From contig NZ_MZXW01000029.1 of assembly GCF_004123905.1 (NCBI RefSeq), positions 1 through 64,000 on the forward strand: a stretch of DNA of 64,000 nucleotides, read 5' to 3'. Shown here in pieces: positions 9,478 through 18,132 of the stretch. Source of the stretch: Bradyrhizobium betae. Lineage in GTDB: Bacteria > Pseudomonadota > Alphaproteobacteria > Rhizobiales > Xanthobacteraceae. The position numbers were made by a program, and so were the translations under genes. The stretch's first letter is position 1. Every line of letters begins with the position of its first letter. The notes below the pieces were generated by a model. That model saw nothing but the letters and a program-made list of their open reading frames with translations. It made no database searches and was not told the DNA's origin.

Positions 9478-10386
9478 ATGCGTAGTCTCACCACGGCGGC
9501 TGTTCTGGCCATCGCGTTCGCCATGCCGGCTCATGCGCAGGAGCTGACCGGCACGTTGAAGAAGATCAAGGAAACCGGCGCGATCACGCTCGGCGTGCGC
9601 GACAGTGCGGTGCCGTTCAGCTACATCGACGAGAAGCAGAAGACGGTCGGCTACGCCATCGACATCTGCATGAAGATCGTCGAGGAGATCAAGGCCGAGC
9701 TCAAGCTGGACAAGCTCGCGGTCAATGAGAACCTGGTCACCTCGTCCAACCGCATTCCGCTGATGGCGAACGGCACCGTCGATCTCGAATGCGGCTCGAC
9801 CACCAACAACGCCGATCGCCAGAAGCAGGTGTGGTTCACCAACACCCATTTCCTCACGGCGAGCCGCTTCGTATCCAAGAAGGCCTCGAAGCTCGATCAG
9901 GTCGACGATCTCAAGGGCAAGGCCGTCGTTTCGGTCTCGGGCACGACCAACATCACCCAGCTCAACAAGGCCAACGCGGCCCGCTCGCTCGGCATCAACG
10001 TCATGAACGCGAAGGACGTCCCCGAAGCATTCTTGATGGTCGAGACCGATCGCGCCGAGGCGTTCGTCATGGACGACATCCAGCTTGCAGCCATGATCGC
10101 CTCCTCGAAGGATCCGTCGCTCTACGCGATCAGCACCGGAGCTTTTTCCGATCCCGAGCCCTACGGCATCATGCTGCGCAAGGACGACGCGCCGTTCAAG
10201 GCGGTGGTCGATCGGGCGACCGCAAAACTCTACAAGAGCCCGGAGATCGAGAAAATCTACAACAAATGGTTCATGGAGCCGGTGCCGCCGCGCGGCCTGA
10301 ATTTCCACGTCCCGATGCCGGCGTCGATGAAGAAATCGTTCGAGCACCCCTCGGACAATCCTGATCCGGCGTCATACGGCGGCTGA
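9478..10386 (+). CDS. Amino acid ABC transporter substrate-binding protein (glutamate/aspartate type)
   Basis: The 302-residue protein has a signal peptide (MRSLTTAAVLAIAFAMPAHA) and a type 3 periplasmic binding fold. GAITLGVRDSAVPFSYID, GYAIDICMKIVEEIK, VDLECGSTTNNADRQ and FVMDDIQLAAM resemble GltI/AatJ-type dicarboxylic amino-acid binders. The start at 9478 is fixed by GGAGGAAGGGA immediately upstream. No permease or ATPase gene is adjacent, so it is an orphan that must share a transporter elsewhere or act in sensing. An inverted repeat follows between this and the convergent cupin gene. Confidence 0.88.
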   Translation: MRSLTTAAVLAIAFAMPAHAQELTGTLKKIKETGAITLGVRDSAVPFSYIDEKQKTVGYAIDICMKIVEEIKAELKLDKLAVNENLVTSSNRIPLMANGTVDLECGSTTNNADRQKQVWFTNTHFLTASRFVSKKASKLDQVDDLKGKAVVSVSGTTNITQLNKANAARSLGINVMNAKDVPEAFLMVETDRAEAFVMDDIQLAAMIASSKDPSLYAISTGAFSDPEPYGIMLRKDDAPFKAVVDRATAKLYKSPEIEKIYNKWFMEPVPPRGLNFHVPMPASMKKSFEHPSDNPDPASYGG

Positions 10387-10408
10387 TGGCAATTTGAAGC
10401 GTAGTGAG

Positions 10409-10458
10409 CGAAGCGACGTCCGGGACTTTCACAATGACCGTCCCCGGGTGTCGCTTCG
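10409..10458. repeat. Inverted repeat between convergent genes
   Basis: CGAAGCGACGTCCGGG (10409-10424) is nearly complementary to CCCCGGGTGTCGCTTCG (10442-10458). It sits between the stops of the binding-protein gene and the cupin gene, where it could terminate both transcripts. It has no T-run, so it may instead be a degenerate member of the palindromic repeats seen elsewhere in the window. Confidence 0.5.
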
Positions 10459-10474
10459 TTCACCCGGGCTCGGC

Positions 10475-10978
10475 TTACTCCAACAACGTCGTAAGCTGTG
10501 CGCCCTCGTCCGCCACGAACACGGCGATCAATTCCGCCGGCTCCGTGGCGCTGGCATTGGCCGAGACCAGATGCGTCGAGCCCGGTGGCTCGAAGAAGGA
10601 CTGGCCGACGCCGAACGTCTCGACCGGGCCGCCGCCGAGCTGGGAACGGATCTCGCCCTTGGTGATGTAGGCCGTCACCGAGCCTGCGTGGCGATGCGGT
10701 CGCGAAAATCCGCCGGGACCGTAGAACACCCGCACGATGGTCACGCGCTTGCCCGGCACGTTCGGCAATGCGTAGGAGCCGATCGGCTCGACCTTGTCGA
10801 GCGGCGAACTCTCCGCAGCATTCGCGCAGAGCGGCGCGAGCGCGCCTGATACGGTGTCCATCGTCACCGGCAGTGCGTTGCCGATCGCGAGCGCACAGGC
10901 GAGCCCGCCGACAACGGCCAGTGCCATCGCGCGCGACGGCACCAGGTGCTCGGTGGTGCCCAAACTCATTGCTGTCAT
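10475..10978 (-). CDS. Exported or membrane-anchored cupin-domain protein
   Basis: The 167-residue protein has a hydrophobic segment (about residues 18-40, MALAVVGGLACALAIGNAL) and a single cupin barrel. HRHAGSVTAYITKGE gives the metal-binding His/Glu set and GSTHLVSANAS the second cupin motif. I chose the ATG at 10978, which has GGGGAGG five bases upstream, over a TTG at 10999 that abuts the previous stop. It follows the AhpD-like gene by 21 bases in the same operon. It is paralogous to the cupin at 20335. The substrate is unknown. Confidence 0.78.
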   Translation of the reverse strand: MTAMSLGTTEHLVPSRAMALAVVGGLACALAIGNALPVTMDTVSGALAPLCANAAESSPLDKVEPIGSYALPNVPGKRVTIVRVFYGPGGFSRPHRHAGSVTAYITKGEIRSQLGGGPVETFGVGQSFFEPPGSTHLVSANASATEPAELIAVFVADEGAQLTTLLE

Positions 10979-10999
10979 GACCACCTCCCCTTGTTGCAA

Positions 11000-11479
11000 T
11001 CAGGACGTCGCGGCATGCGCGGCAACCGGCCGCTTCGCCGGCGTCCAGCGAAAGGCTGCGCCAAACCGGTTCCAGACGTTGATCGAAGCAATTGCCGATG
11101 TCAGGTACATCAGCTCGGTCTCGGAGAATTCGCGCTGCACCTCGGCATAGACCTCGTCGCCGAAGCCGTCGGGTAGCAGGGTCAACGCCTCCGCCCAACC
11201 CAGTGCAGCGCGCTCGCGCGCGGAAAAGATCGGCGCCTCACGCCAAACGGCGACCAGATGGAGCTTGTCCACGGGCACGCCAATGCGCTCCGAGAGCAGG
11301 ATGTGATGCTGCACGCAGAAGGCACAGCCATTGATTTGCGACGCCCGCAGCTTGACCAGCTCCAACAGCTGCTTGTCGAGGCCCGCCTTGGCAGCCACCT
11401 GGCCCAGCGCCAGCACCAGATCGTACGCATCGGGCGCGATCCGCTTGAAATCCTCGTATTCGCTGCGGGCGTGTGACAT
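11000..11479 (-). CDS. AhpD-like carboxymuconolactone decarboxylase family protein
   Basis: The 159-residue all-helical protein carries the AhpD redox signature CAFC in the context NGCAFCVQHH, which marks alkylhydroperoxidase-like members rather than true decarboxylases. Such proteins reduce peroxides or act as thiol-dependent antioxidants in the cytoplasm. The gene is first in a two-gene operon with the cupin and is divergent from a MarR regulator, with two palindromic operator-like sites in between. Regulation by that MarR protein in response to oxidants or aromatics is a fair inference. Confidence 0.85.
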   Translation of the reverse strand: MSHARSEYEDFKRIAPDAYDLVLALGQVAAKAGLDKQLLELVKLRASQINGCAFCVQHHILLSERIGVPVDKLHLVAVWREAPIFSARERAALGWAEALTLLPDGFGDEVYAEVQREFSETELMYLTSAIASINVWNRFGAAFRWTPAKRPVAAHAATS

Positions 11480-11501
11480 TGCCGTTCACCTCGTGCTATT
11501 G

Positions 11502-11534
11502 TAAGAGTGCTTATACATTATAAGAGCTCTTATA
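11502..11534. promoter_or_regulatory. Two MarR-type operator sites
   Basis: TAAGAGTGCTTA (11502-11513) and TAAGAGCTCTTA (11521-11532) share the form TAAG-N4-CTTA and are 19 bases apart centre to centre. The second extends to a perfect 16-base palindrome, 11519-11534. They lie between the divergent AhpD-like and marR genes, and the second touches the marR start codon. Binding here by the MarR protein would shut both promoters. Confidence 0.65.
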
Positions 11535-12064
11535 TGGCGCGCAAGCCGGCTGATATCACAAGATCGAAAATCTCGCGCAAGCCGCCTGTCGACAACGGCG
11601 CCGTTCGCGTGCCCGCCCCCGGCGAAGGCAAGCGCGGCGAAGAAGGCTATCTCGGTTACCTCTTGCGCCAGGCCCATGCCGCAGTCCGCCTGACGATGGA
11701 ACGGACCCTGGCCGATCTCGGCGTGACGTCGCCGCAATTCGCGGTGCTGACGATGCTCAACGCTTATCCGGGCCTGTCAGGCGCCGACGTCGCCCGGCTC
11801 ACCTTCCTGACCCCGCAGACGGTGGGCGTCATCATTCGCAATCTCGAGCGCGACGGTGCGATTCTGATGACGCCCCATCCCGTCCATGGCCGCATCCAGC
11901 AATGGACGCTGACGCCGCGCGGGGCGACGCTGCTGAAGGCATGCAGGGAGCGCGTCATCGCGCTGGAGAAGCGGCTTGCGGGTGGCCTCGATGCCAAGGC
12001 CGAGGCGAGTATTCGCCGGTGGCTCGCTAACGTCGCAACCGAATTGCAGGACGACCAGGCCTAG
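11534..12064 (+). CDS. MarR family transcriptional regulator
   Basis: The 176-residue protein has the winged-helix region of MarR repressors: TSPQFAVLTMLNAYPGLSGADVARLTFLTPQTVGVIIRNLERDGAI, followed by a wing and a dimerisation helix. MarR proteins repress neighbouring genes and release DNA on binding phenolics or on oxidation. ATG at 11534 gives the best start; a GTG at 11507 would lie inside the operator. The N-terminus has an extra basic, Pro-rich stretch (about 25 residues). Its stop overlaps the convergent small gene by four bases. Confidence 0.9.
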   Translation: MARKPADITRSKISRKPPVDNGAVRVPAPGEGKRGEEGYLGYLLRQAHAAVRLTMERTLADLGVTSPQFAVLTMLNAYPGLSGADVARLTFLTPQTVGVIIRNLERDGAILMTPHPVHGRIQQWTLTPRGATLLKACRERVIALEKRLAGGLDAKAEASIRRWLANVATELQDDQA

Positions 12065-12234
12065 TCGCCGCCGCCGCCGTCACATCCGCCGGCATCCGAG
12101 AAGTCGCCACCAGAGTCGCCATCGCCCTGGATACCCCGGCCGAAGTTCTCGGCAATGATCATCAGGATCACGACGAACAGCCCTGCACCGAAAGGCCAGG
12201 GGTTGGCACGGATGATGTCGAACAGCTCCCGCAT
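12061..12234 (-). CDS. 57-residue membrane protein with Gly/Asp-rich tail
   Basis: The frame starts at ATG (12234) and ends at TAG (12061-12063). Residues 13-30 form one membrane segment (PFGAGLFVVILMIIAENF). The tail is soluble and rich in Gly and Asp with a single Cys, ending in CDGGGGD. Similar small proteins with one helix and a glycine-rich, Cys-containing end occur in rhizobia, but their function is unknown. The gene overlaps the end of marR by four bases. No strong ribosome-binding site is seen. Confidence 0.5.
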   Translation of the reverse strand: MRELFDIIRANPWPFGAGLFVVILMIIAENFGRGIQGDGDSGGDFSDAGGCDGGGGD

Positions 12235-12318
12235 GCGCGCATTTTGCGCGACAAGAACGAACCGACCGTAAAACGGCAGGCCTAAAATCGGGGATATCCA
12301 GTCGAACGTCAGAACGTC

Positions 12319-12570
12319 CTACCCGCCCTTCAACGCTTTCTTAACCTCGCCGTCGGGCCAGGTTTCGCCCGCCACGATCACCCGCACCCGGCTCTGGTCG
12401 GTGCCATTCACCAGCACATGCGAACTCACCCGGTCGCGGCTCGGCTCCAGGTGCAAATCGGTTTCGGGCTTCCAGCTCAGCGTCGTCGCGAGATCGCCAG
12501 GAAATATCTGCCATTGCGATCCGTCGTCGAGCTCGACGACATGGCTTTCCGCATGCGCGCGTATCTTCAT
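12319..12570 (-). CDS. Hypothetical protein, 83 residues
   Basis: A small soluble protein starting with MKIRAHAESHVVELDDGSQW and ending in KKALKGG. GGGGTGGA just upstream of the ATG at 12570 is a good ribosome-binding site. It is predicted to be mostly beta-strand, with a conserved-looking DGSQWQIFPGD segment. I do not recognise a family. It stands between two small genes on the same strand. Confidence 0.6.
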   Translation of the reverse strand: MKIRAHAESHVVELDDGSQWQIFPGDLATTLSWKPETDLHLEPSRDRVSSHVLVNGTDQSRVRVIVAGETWPDGEVKKALKGG

Positions 12571-12630
12571 TCCACCCCGAATGCTCGATGAACAGAAGTG
12601 GGCCCCGACGATCGCCGGGGCCCTGCTCCG

Positions 12631-12891
12631 TCAGTCGTTGTCGTGATGAATCACGGTCTTGCTGCGATTGCCGAATTCATCTTCCTTCTTGATGACCGTG
12701 GTGCGGTCGGCAGGCTCGCGCTCCTTGATGATGGTGGTGCGGTCGCGATCGCGGTCCCGCTCGCGATACTCGTGGGACTGCCCGACCGTCACACCGGCAC
12801 CGACCGGTCCGACGTGAACGCCGACTTCATCAGCGAATGCTGGAGCCGCAATGGCGGTGACCATGGCAGCGGCAAACAGATATTTTTTCAT
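12631..12891 (-). CDS. Small exported protein with charged repeats
   Basis: The 86-residue protein starts at the ATG at 12891 with a signal peptide (MKKYLFAAAMVTAIAAPAFA). The mature part has a short hydrophobic Gly/Val section and then a highly charged region with RDRDRDR, two related units (RTTIIKEREPAD and RTTVIKKEDEFG) and an HHDND end. An ATG 66 bases upstream was rejected because it would bury the signal peptide. The periplasmic role is unknown. Confidence 0.7.
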   Translation of the reverse strand: MKKYLFAAAMVTAIAAPAFADEVGVHVGPVGAGVTVGQSHEYRERDRDRDRTTIIKEREPADRTTVIKKEDEFGNRSKTVIHHDND

Positions 12892-13015
12892 TGTCTCATC
12901 CTTCAATGTGTGCGGAGGGAATGCGGGACTGCGACAGTTTGTTCCGGAGAACGCCAAGTTCCCAGCGTTCCCGGAACCTGCTCACAAGCACCGTGTTTCC
13001 CGCTAGAATGAGTCC

Positions 13016-14245
13016 ATGAAACAAGCTGATTCCTCGGACCATCACACCCGACGCGCCCTGCTGGAATCCGCGCTCGGCGCGACCGCCTTGCTTGCGTTGC
13101 CAGCACGCGTCCTCGCAGCCCCTCCGGGCTTTGACGAATGGCGCGAGGGTTTTCGTGCTCGCGCCATGGCAAAAGGCATTTCGGCCGCGACCTGGCAGCG
13201 CGCGATGGCGCGGGTTGAGCCTGACATGAGCGTGTTCAAGCAGATGCGCAACCAGCCCGAATTCCACGAGCAGGTCTGGCAATACATCAACCGCCGCGTC
13301 TCCGACTGGCGCATCATCAACGGCAAGATCGCGCTCAAGAACAACGAGGCGCTGCTTGCACGGATCGAGCGCGATTTCGGTGTCGAGCGCGGCACGCTGC
13401 TGGCGCTATGGGGCGTCGAGTCCGCCTATGGCGATCCCTTGGTGCAGCAGAACCACATGACGCCGGTGTTTCCCTCGCTGGCCGCGCTCGCCTGGAACGA
13501 GCCGCGCCGCAAAGCCTATTGGGAGACCGAGCTGATCAACGCGCTGCGCATCGTCGACAAGGGCTGGAGCACGCCGGAGCAGATGCAAGGATCCTGGGCC
13601 GGCGCAATGGGCCATTCGCAATGGATGCCGGAGGTCTGGCTCAATGTCGGCATCGACTATGACGGCGACGGAAAAGTATCGCCATTCGGCAAGCCCGACG
13701 ATGCGCTGGGATCGACCGCCAAATATCTCGTCAACCGCGGCAAGTGGCACCGCGGCGAACATTGGGGCTACGAGGTGCGCGCATCCGGAGAGGCCAGCGG
13801 CACCCGTACCTATGCTGCGTGGACTTCAGCGGGTGTCACCCGCGCCGACGGCCAGCCGTTCCCGCAGCCGAATGCCTCCGCGCAGATGTGGACACCTGTT
13901 GCGGGCGGACCGACTTTCCTGCTGGGACCGAATTTCAACGCGGTGAAGAGCTACAATCCCTCGATGAACTATGCGTTGGCGATCTGCCATCTCGGCGATC
14001 GCTGCCTGGGCGCGCCGCCCTTCATCCAGCCCTTCCCCGGCTCCGAACGCGCGCTGACGCTCGCCGAGGTGCAGGAGATGCAAACGCGGCTGACCAAGGC
14101 CGGTTTCGATACCGGCGGCACCGACGGCCGGGTCGGCAACGACACCATGAAGGCGATCAAGGATTTTCAGCAGCGCGCGGGGATCACGCCGGCGGATGGC
14201 TATGGCGGGCTGAAGGTCTTGGCGAAGCTGAGGCAGGGGTCGTAA
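13016..14245 (+). CDS. Lytic murein transglycosylase (MltB type) with peptidoglycan-binding domain
   Basis: The 409-residue protein has a twin-arginine-like signal (TRRALLESALGATALLALPARVLA) and the SLT_2 transglycosylase fold. The catalytic Glu is in the WGVESAYG segment (about residue 138), followed by GSWAGAMGHSQWMP and DYDGDGK. A C-terminal PG_binding_1 domain (about residues 345-405) shows LTKAGFDTGGTDGRVGNDTMKAI. It cleaves glycan strands to 1,6-anhydromuropeptides in the periplasm. The export route by Tat is inferred from the arginine pair only. It is divergent from the small exported protein gene. Confidence 0.9.
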   Translation: MKQADSSDHHTRRALLESALGATALLALPARVLAAPPGFDEWREGFRARAMAKGISAATWQRAMARVEPDMSVFKQMRNQPEFHEQVWQYINRRVSDWRIINGKIALKNNEALLARIERDFGVERGTLLALWGVESAYGDPLVQQNHMTPVFPSLAALAWNEPRRKAYWETELINALRIVDKGWSTPEQMQGSWAGAMGHSQWMPEVWLNVGIDYDGDGKVSPFGKPDDALGSTAKYLVNRGKWHRGEHWGYEVRASGEASGTRTYAAWTSAGVTRADGQPFPQPNASAQMWTPVAGGPTFLLGPNFNAVKSYNPSMNYALAICHLGDRCLGAPPFIQPFPGSERALTLAEVQEMQTRLTKAGFDTGGTDGRVGNDTMKAIKDFQQRAGITPADGYGGLKVLAKLRQGS

Positions 14246-14251
14246 GTCGCC

Positions 14252-15058
14252 TCAGTGCCGGTACTGCGGCTCTTCCGCATCGAGCTGACGCCGAACCGCA
14301 GCCAGATGCAGCCGTGCGGATTCGGAATCGCCGTCGCGCATCTGCCTGTAGGTCTCGGCCGCAATCGCGGGATCGACCGGCAGTACTTTGCGGCCCGTCG
14401 ACATCGCGAGCACCTGCACTTCGGCGGCGCGTTCGAGATAATAGAGATCGTCCCAAGCCTCCGCGATGGTCGGCGCCAGCACCATCACGCCGTGATGCTT
14501 CATGAAGACGATGTCGGCATTGCCGACGGCGGACGCGATGCGCGCGCCTTCGCGGTTGTCGAGGGCGAGACCGTTGTAGTCGCGGTCGACTGCCGTGCGC
14601 CCGTAGAATTTCAGCGCGGTCTGGCCGGCCCAGATCAGCGGATCGCCCTCGGTCATCGACAGCGCAGTCGCATAGGGCATGTGGGTGTGGAAAGCGACCT
14701 TGGCGCGCGGCAGGCGCTTGTGCATCTCGGCGTGGATGTAAAAGGCGGTCGCCTCGGGCACGCCCTCGCCGTCGAGCACATTGCCGTGGAAGTCGCAGAT
14801 CAGCAGCTTCGAGGCCGTCAGTTCGCGAAAGGCATAACCGTAGGGGTTGACCAGGAAGAGGTCATCATGGCCCGGCACCACGGCCGAGAAATGGTTGCAG
14901 ATGCCCTCTTCAAAGCCGTTGCGCGCGGCCATCCGGAAGCAGGCGGCGAGATCTTCGCGCGCAGTGCGAATGGCGTCGGTGGCGAGATCCGGCCGATTCG
15001 ACCCCACTGAGGCGGTTGCGGACGCGGATGAAGCGGCGTGGGACAGGCTGTGCGCCAT
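14252..15058 (-). CDS. Class II aldolase/adducin family protein
   Basis: The 268-residue protein has the metal site of this family: H-T-H in KVAFHTHMPYATAL and a third His in FMKHHGVMVL. NHFSAVVPGHDDLFLVNPYG also matches. Members cleave or epimerise sugar phosphates or act on hydroxy acids, but the substrate cannot be deduced. I prefer the ATG at 15058, from which the family similarity begins, to one 54 bases upstream. It is next to an SDR gene on the same strand (92 bases), suggesting a shared catabolic role. Confidence 0.85.
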   Translation of the reverse strand: MAHSLSHAASSASATASVGSNRPDLATDAIRTAREDLAACFRMAARNGFEEGICNHFSAVVPGHDDLFLVNPYGYAFRELTASKLLICDFHGNVLDGEGVPEATAFYIHAEMHKRLPRAKVAFHTHMPYATALSMTEGDPLIWAGQTALKFYGRTAVDRDYNGLALDNREGARIASAVGNADIVFMKHHGVMVLAPTIAEAWDDLYYLERAAEVQVLAMSTGRKVLPVDPAIAAETYRQMRDGDSESARLHLAAVRRQLDAEEPQYRH

Positions 15059-15150
15059 GGCAGAGAAACCTCGTTTGATCGGCTCCCGGCGTTGTACAGG
15101 GGCAACGCACAAGCGTCAGCCCCTCGTCGCGCCGCCCTGCCCTGCGTCGG

Positions 15151-15960
15151 CTACGCCCGCCGTGGCACGCCGCCGGCGTTCATGCCGCCGTCGATGACGA
15201 GCTCGCTGCCGGTGACGTAGCGCGAGGCATCTGACGCCAGATACAGCACGCCGGAGGCGATCTCCGCGGCCTGGCCAGAGCGGCCGAGCGGCGTGACGGC
15301 GCGCGCACGCTCCTCGGGATCGATCGGCGCGTTCTGGCCGGCGCCGGTCGCACCGGCCGGGATCTTGCCCCAGATCGGCGTGTCGATGATGCCGGGATGC
15401 ACGGAGTTGACGCGGATGCCGTCGCCCGCCGCCGCACATTCCATCGCGATTGATTTCGCGAACAGCCGCACACCCCCCTTGGTCGCCGAATAGGCCGACA
15501 GGCCGGGCGAGCCGCGAAGGCCTGCGAGCGAGGACATCATGACAATCGAGCCGCCGCCGGTCCTGCGCATCAGGGGAAGGCAATGCTTGACCGAGAGAAA
15601 CACGCCGTCGAGATTGATCGCATTCTGCTTGCGCCAGTCTCCCAGCGTCATGTCGACGATCGAGGGCACGGCAATGCCGATGCCAGCGTTGGAGACCATG
15701 ATGTCGAGCCGGCCGTAGCGCTTTGCGATCTCGGCGACGATCTCGATCCAGCGCTCTTCGCTCGTGACGTCCTGCTCCAGGAAGATCGCCTTGCCGCCGG
15801 CTTTCGTGATGTGCTTGGCGAGCTCGGGGCCGCGCAGCTCGTCGATATCTGTCGCAATGACGGTCGCGCCCTCGCGCGAGAAAAGCTCGACGATGGCCTC
15901 GCCAATGCCGGACGCGCCGCCCGTCACCAGCGCGACCTTGCCCTCAACCTGCCCTGCCAT
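15151..15960 (-). CDS. SDR family oxidoreductase
   Basis: A 269-residue classical short-chain dehydrogenase/reductase. It has the nucleotide-binding TGGASGIG near the N-terminus, VSNAGIG, a catalytic Ser in MMSSLAG, YSATK, and the terminal GSELVIDGGM. The family oxidises or reduces alcohols with NAD(P). GGGAG five bases before ATG at 15960 favours this start over a GTG six bases upstream. It precedes the aldolase gene on the same strand. Substrate is unknown. Confidence 0.88.
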   Translation of the reverse strand: MAGQVEGKVALVTGGASGIGEAIVELFSREGATVIATDIDELRGPELAKHITKAGGKAIFLEQDVTSEERWIEIVAEIAKRYGRLDIMVSNAGIGIAVPSIVDMTLGDWRKQNAINLDGVFLSVKHCLPLMRRTGGGSIVMMSSLAGLRGSPGLSAYSATKGGVRLFAKSIAMECAAAGDGIRVNSVHPGIIDTPIWGKIPAGATGAGQNAPIDPEERARAVTPLGRSGQAAEIASGVLYLASDASRYVTGSELVIDGGMNAGGVPRRA

Positions 15961-16009
15961 GTTCACTCCCTTTTTTGTTGTTTGAGCGAGTTATTTTCTT
16001 CGCATGATC

Positions 16010-17851
16010 TTATCTAATCACGGACGGCCCCTGGTCCGGAAGAGCAACATCGATGACGCGGAATTGCACGCGCTCGGCGCCTTGATAACGGTCGACCGAC
16101 AGCGATCCCGCGACATGCAGTTGCTGGCCGCGATTGGCCGCAAGCGCATTGCCAAGCTTCTGGCCGACCGAACGGAACGCGATGCCGTTGACAATGGCGC
16201 CATCGCCCGACTTGAAGCGCAGCCTCAAGTGAGCCTGTCCGACTTCGTCGGCATAGACGAGCTGGTGCGCCGGCAGCGCCAGCACGGCTTCCGGATTGCC
16301 GCTGCCGAACGGACCGGCGCGGTTGAGTGTCGCCGCAAGCTCCGTCGTCACTGCGCGCGCGGAGACCGCGCCGTCGATATAGAGCTCGTTGACGTGGCGC
16401 GCCTCGGCGACGTCGCGCGCCAGCGCATTTTCGAGATAAGCGCGGAATTCGGCGAGCTTCTCTTTCCGCAGCGTCACGCCCGCGGCCATCGCGTGGCCCC
16501 CGCCCTTGAGCAGAATGCCATCGGTCACCGCCTGCCGAACCGCCTTACCGATGTCGACGCCGGCGATCGAGCGGCCTGATCCAGTGCCGATGCCGCCGGG
16601 CTCCAACGCGATCGCAAAGGCCGGCCTCGAAAACTTCTCCTTCAGGCGCGAGGCAACAAGGCCGACCACGCCGGGGTGCCAGCCTTCGGAGGCCGTCACG
16701 ATCACGCCAATCTTGTCCTCGAGCCCGATCGAGGCGAGCGCTTCGGCTTCGGCTTGCGCTTCGGCGGCCTGCTCGATGACGCGGCGCTCGCTGTTGAGGC
16801 GATCGAGCTCAGCGGCGATCCGCGCAGCCTCAACGCTGTCGCCTTCGAGCAGGAGCCGCACGCCGAGATCGGCGCGGCCAATGCGGCCACCGGCATTGAC
16901 GCGCGGCCCCAGCATGAAGCCGAGATGCCAGGCTTCCGGAGGGCCGTTGAGCCGCGCCACATCCATCAGCGCGGTGTGGCCGACATGGTCGCGCCGCCGC
17001 ATCGCGATCAGCCCCTTGGCGACGAAAGCGCGGTTGAGACCGATCAGCGGCGCGACATCCGCGACGGTGCCCAGCGCGACGTGATGCAGCATGCCGAGCA
17101 GATCCGGCTCGGGCATCTCCGCGTTCCAGAAGCCGCGCTGGCGCAGCTCGCGGTTGACCGCGACCAGCGTGACCAGCACGAGGCCGACAGCGGCGAGGTG
17201 GCCAAGGCCGGAGAGATCGTCGAGTCGGTTCGGATTGACCAGCGCATCGACCTCGGGAAGCACGTCACCGGCCTGGTGATGGTCGATCACGACGACCGAC
17301 ATGCCGAGCCGCTTCGCTTCGGCCAGCGGCTCGATACTGGTGGTGCCGCAATCGACGGTGACGAGCAGCGTGGCGCCCTTGGCCGCGAGCCCGCGAACGG
17401 CCTCGACGTTGGGGCCGTAGCCCTCAAAAATGCGGTCGGGAATGTGGATCAGCGGATCGAGCCCGCAATGGCGCAAATGCCAGGCCAGCAGCGCCGCCGA
17501 CGTCGCGCCGTCCACATCGTAGTCGCCGAAGATCGCGACCGTCTCGCTCCTCGCTGCCGCGTCCGCGATGCGCTTCGCCGCCGCCTCCATCTCCGTCACC
17601 GTGAACGGGTCCGGCATGAGCTTGCGGATGGTCGGATCGAGGAAGTCGGCGACCGCGTCGCTATCGACCCCGCGGCCCGCCAGCACCCGCGCCAGCAGCT
17701 CCGGCAGCTGGTGCCGCTGCACGATGGCGAGCGCCTTGGCCGCCCCACGGGCATCCAGCCGGTCGCGCCAGAGCTTGTCGGTGAGCGAGCGCGCCACCCC
17801 CAGGAACGCCTGGGGCGCTTCGACAGGCAGTGCGGATGCGGGAGGCGTCAT
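16010..17851 (-). CDS. recJ: Single-stranded-DNA-specific exonuclease RecJ
   Basis: RecJ degrades single-stranded DNA 5' to 3' in recombination and repair. The 613-residue protein has DHH motifs: IFGDYDVDGATS (about residue 105), VDCGT, VVIDHHQAG, and the DHHA1 segment KGGGHAMAAG. The C-terminal OB-type domain ends in RFRVIDVALPDQ. I chose the ATG at 17851; the frame is open 37 codons further upstream, but that part is not family-like. Confidence 0.95.
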   Translation of the reverse strand: MTPPASALPVEAPQAFLGVARSLTDKLWRDRLDARGAAKALAIVQRHQLPELLARVLAGRGVDSDAVADFLDPTIRKLMPDPFTVTEMEAAAKRIADAAARSETVAIFGDYDVDGATSAALLAWHLRHCGLDPLIHIPDRIFEGYGPNVEAVRGLAAKGATLLVTVDCGTTSIEPLAEAKRLGMSVVVIDHHQAGDVLPEVDALVNPNRLDDLSGLGHLAAVGLVLVTLVAVNRELRQRGFWNAEMPEPDLLGMLHHVALGTVADVAPLIGLNRAFVAKGLIAMRRRDHVGHTALMDVARLNGPPEAWHLGFMLGPRVNAGGRIGRADLGVRLLLEGDSVEAARIAAELDRLNSERRVIEQAAEAQAEAEALASIGLEDKIGVIVTASEGWHPGVVGLVASRLKEKFSRPAFAIALEPGGIGTGSGRSIAGVDIGKAVRQAVTDGILLKGGGHAMAAGVTLRKEKLAEFRAYLENALARDVAEARHVNELYIDGAVSARAVTTELAATLNRAGPFGSGNPEAVLALPAHQLVYADEVGQAHLRLRFKSGDGAIVNGIAFRSVGQKLGNALAANRGQQLHVAGSLSVDRYQGAERVQFRVIDVALPDQGPSVIR

Positions 17852-18132
17852 GAGTCGGGACTGGCTGTTGGGAACTACAGGCCCGGGCGATCGCACGAGC
17901 CGTCTGGTCACCGACCGATTGGCCGGGAAACCCCGGAGATTTGCAACGGCCGGGCCACACAAAGCGGTGGATGGCCGTCCAGCGGGCCGGAGTGACTATC
18001 ATTTGGGCAGCCCGCAAAACAGCAAATTAAGCAGGCGTTAGGTTGAATCCTAGAAAAAGACTCGTATTCGATCTGTACGTGATTGTTCCGGGTTCATTGC
18101 AGATCAGGCCTCATTGCCAAGGGAACTTCCCG

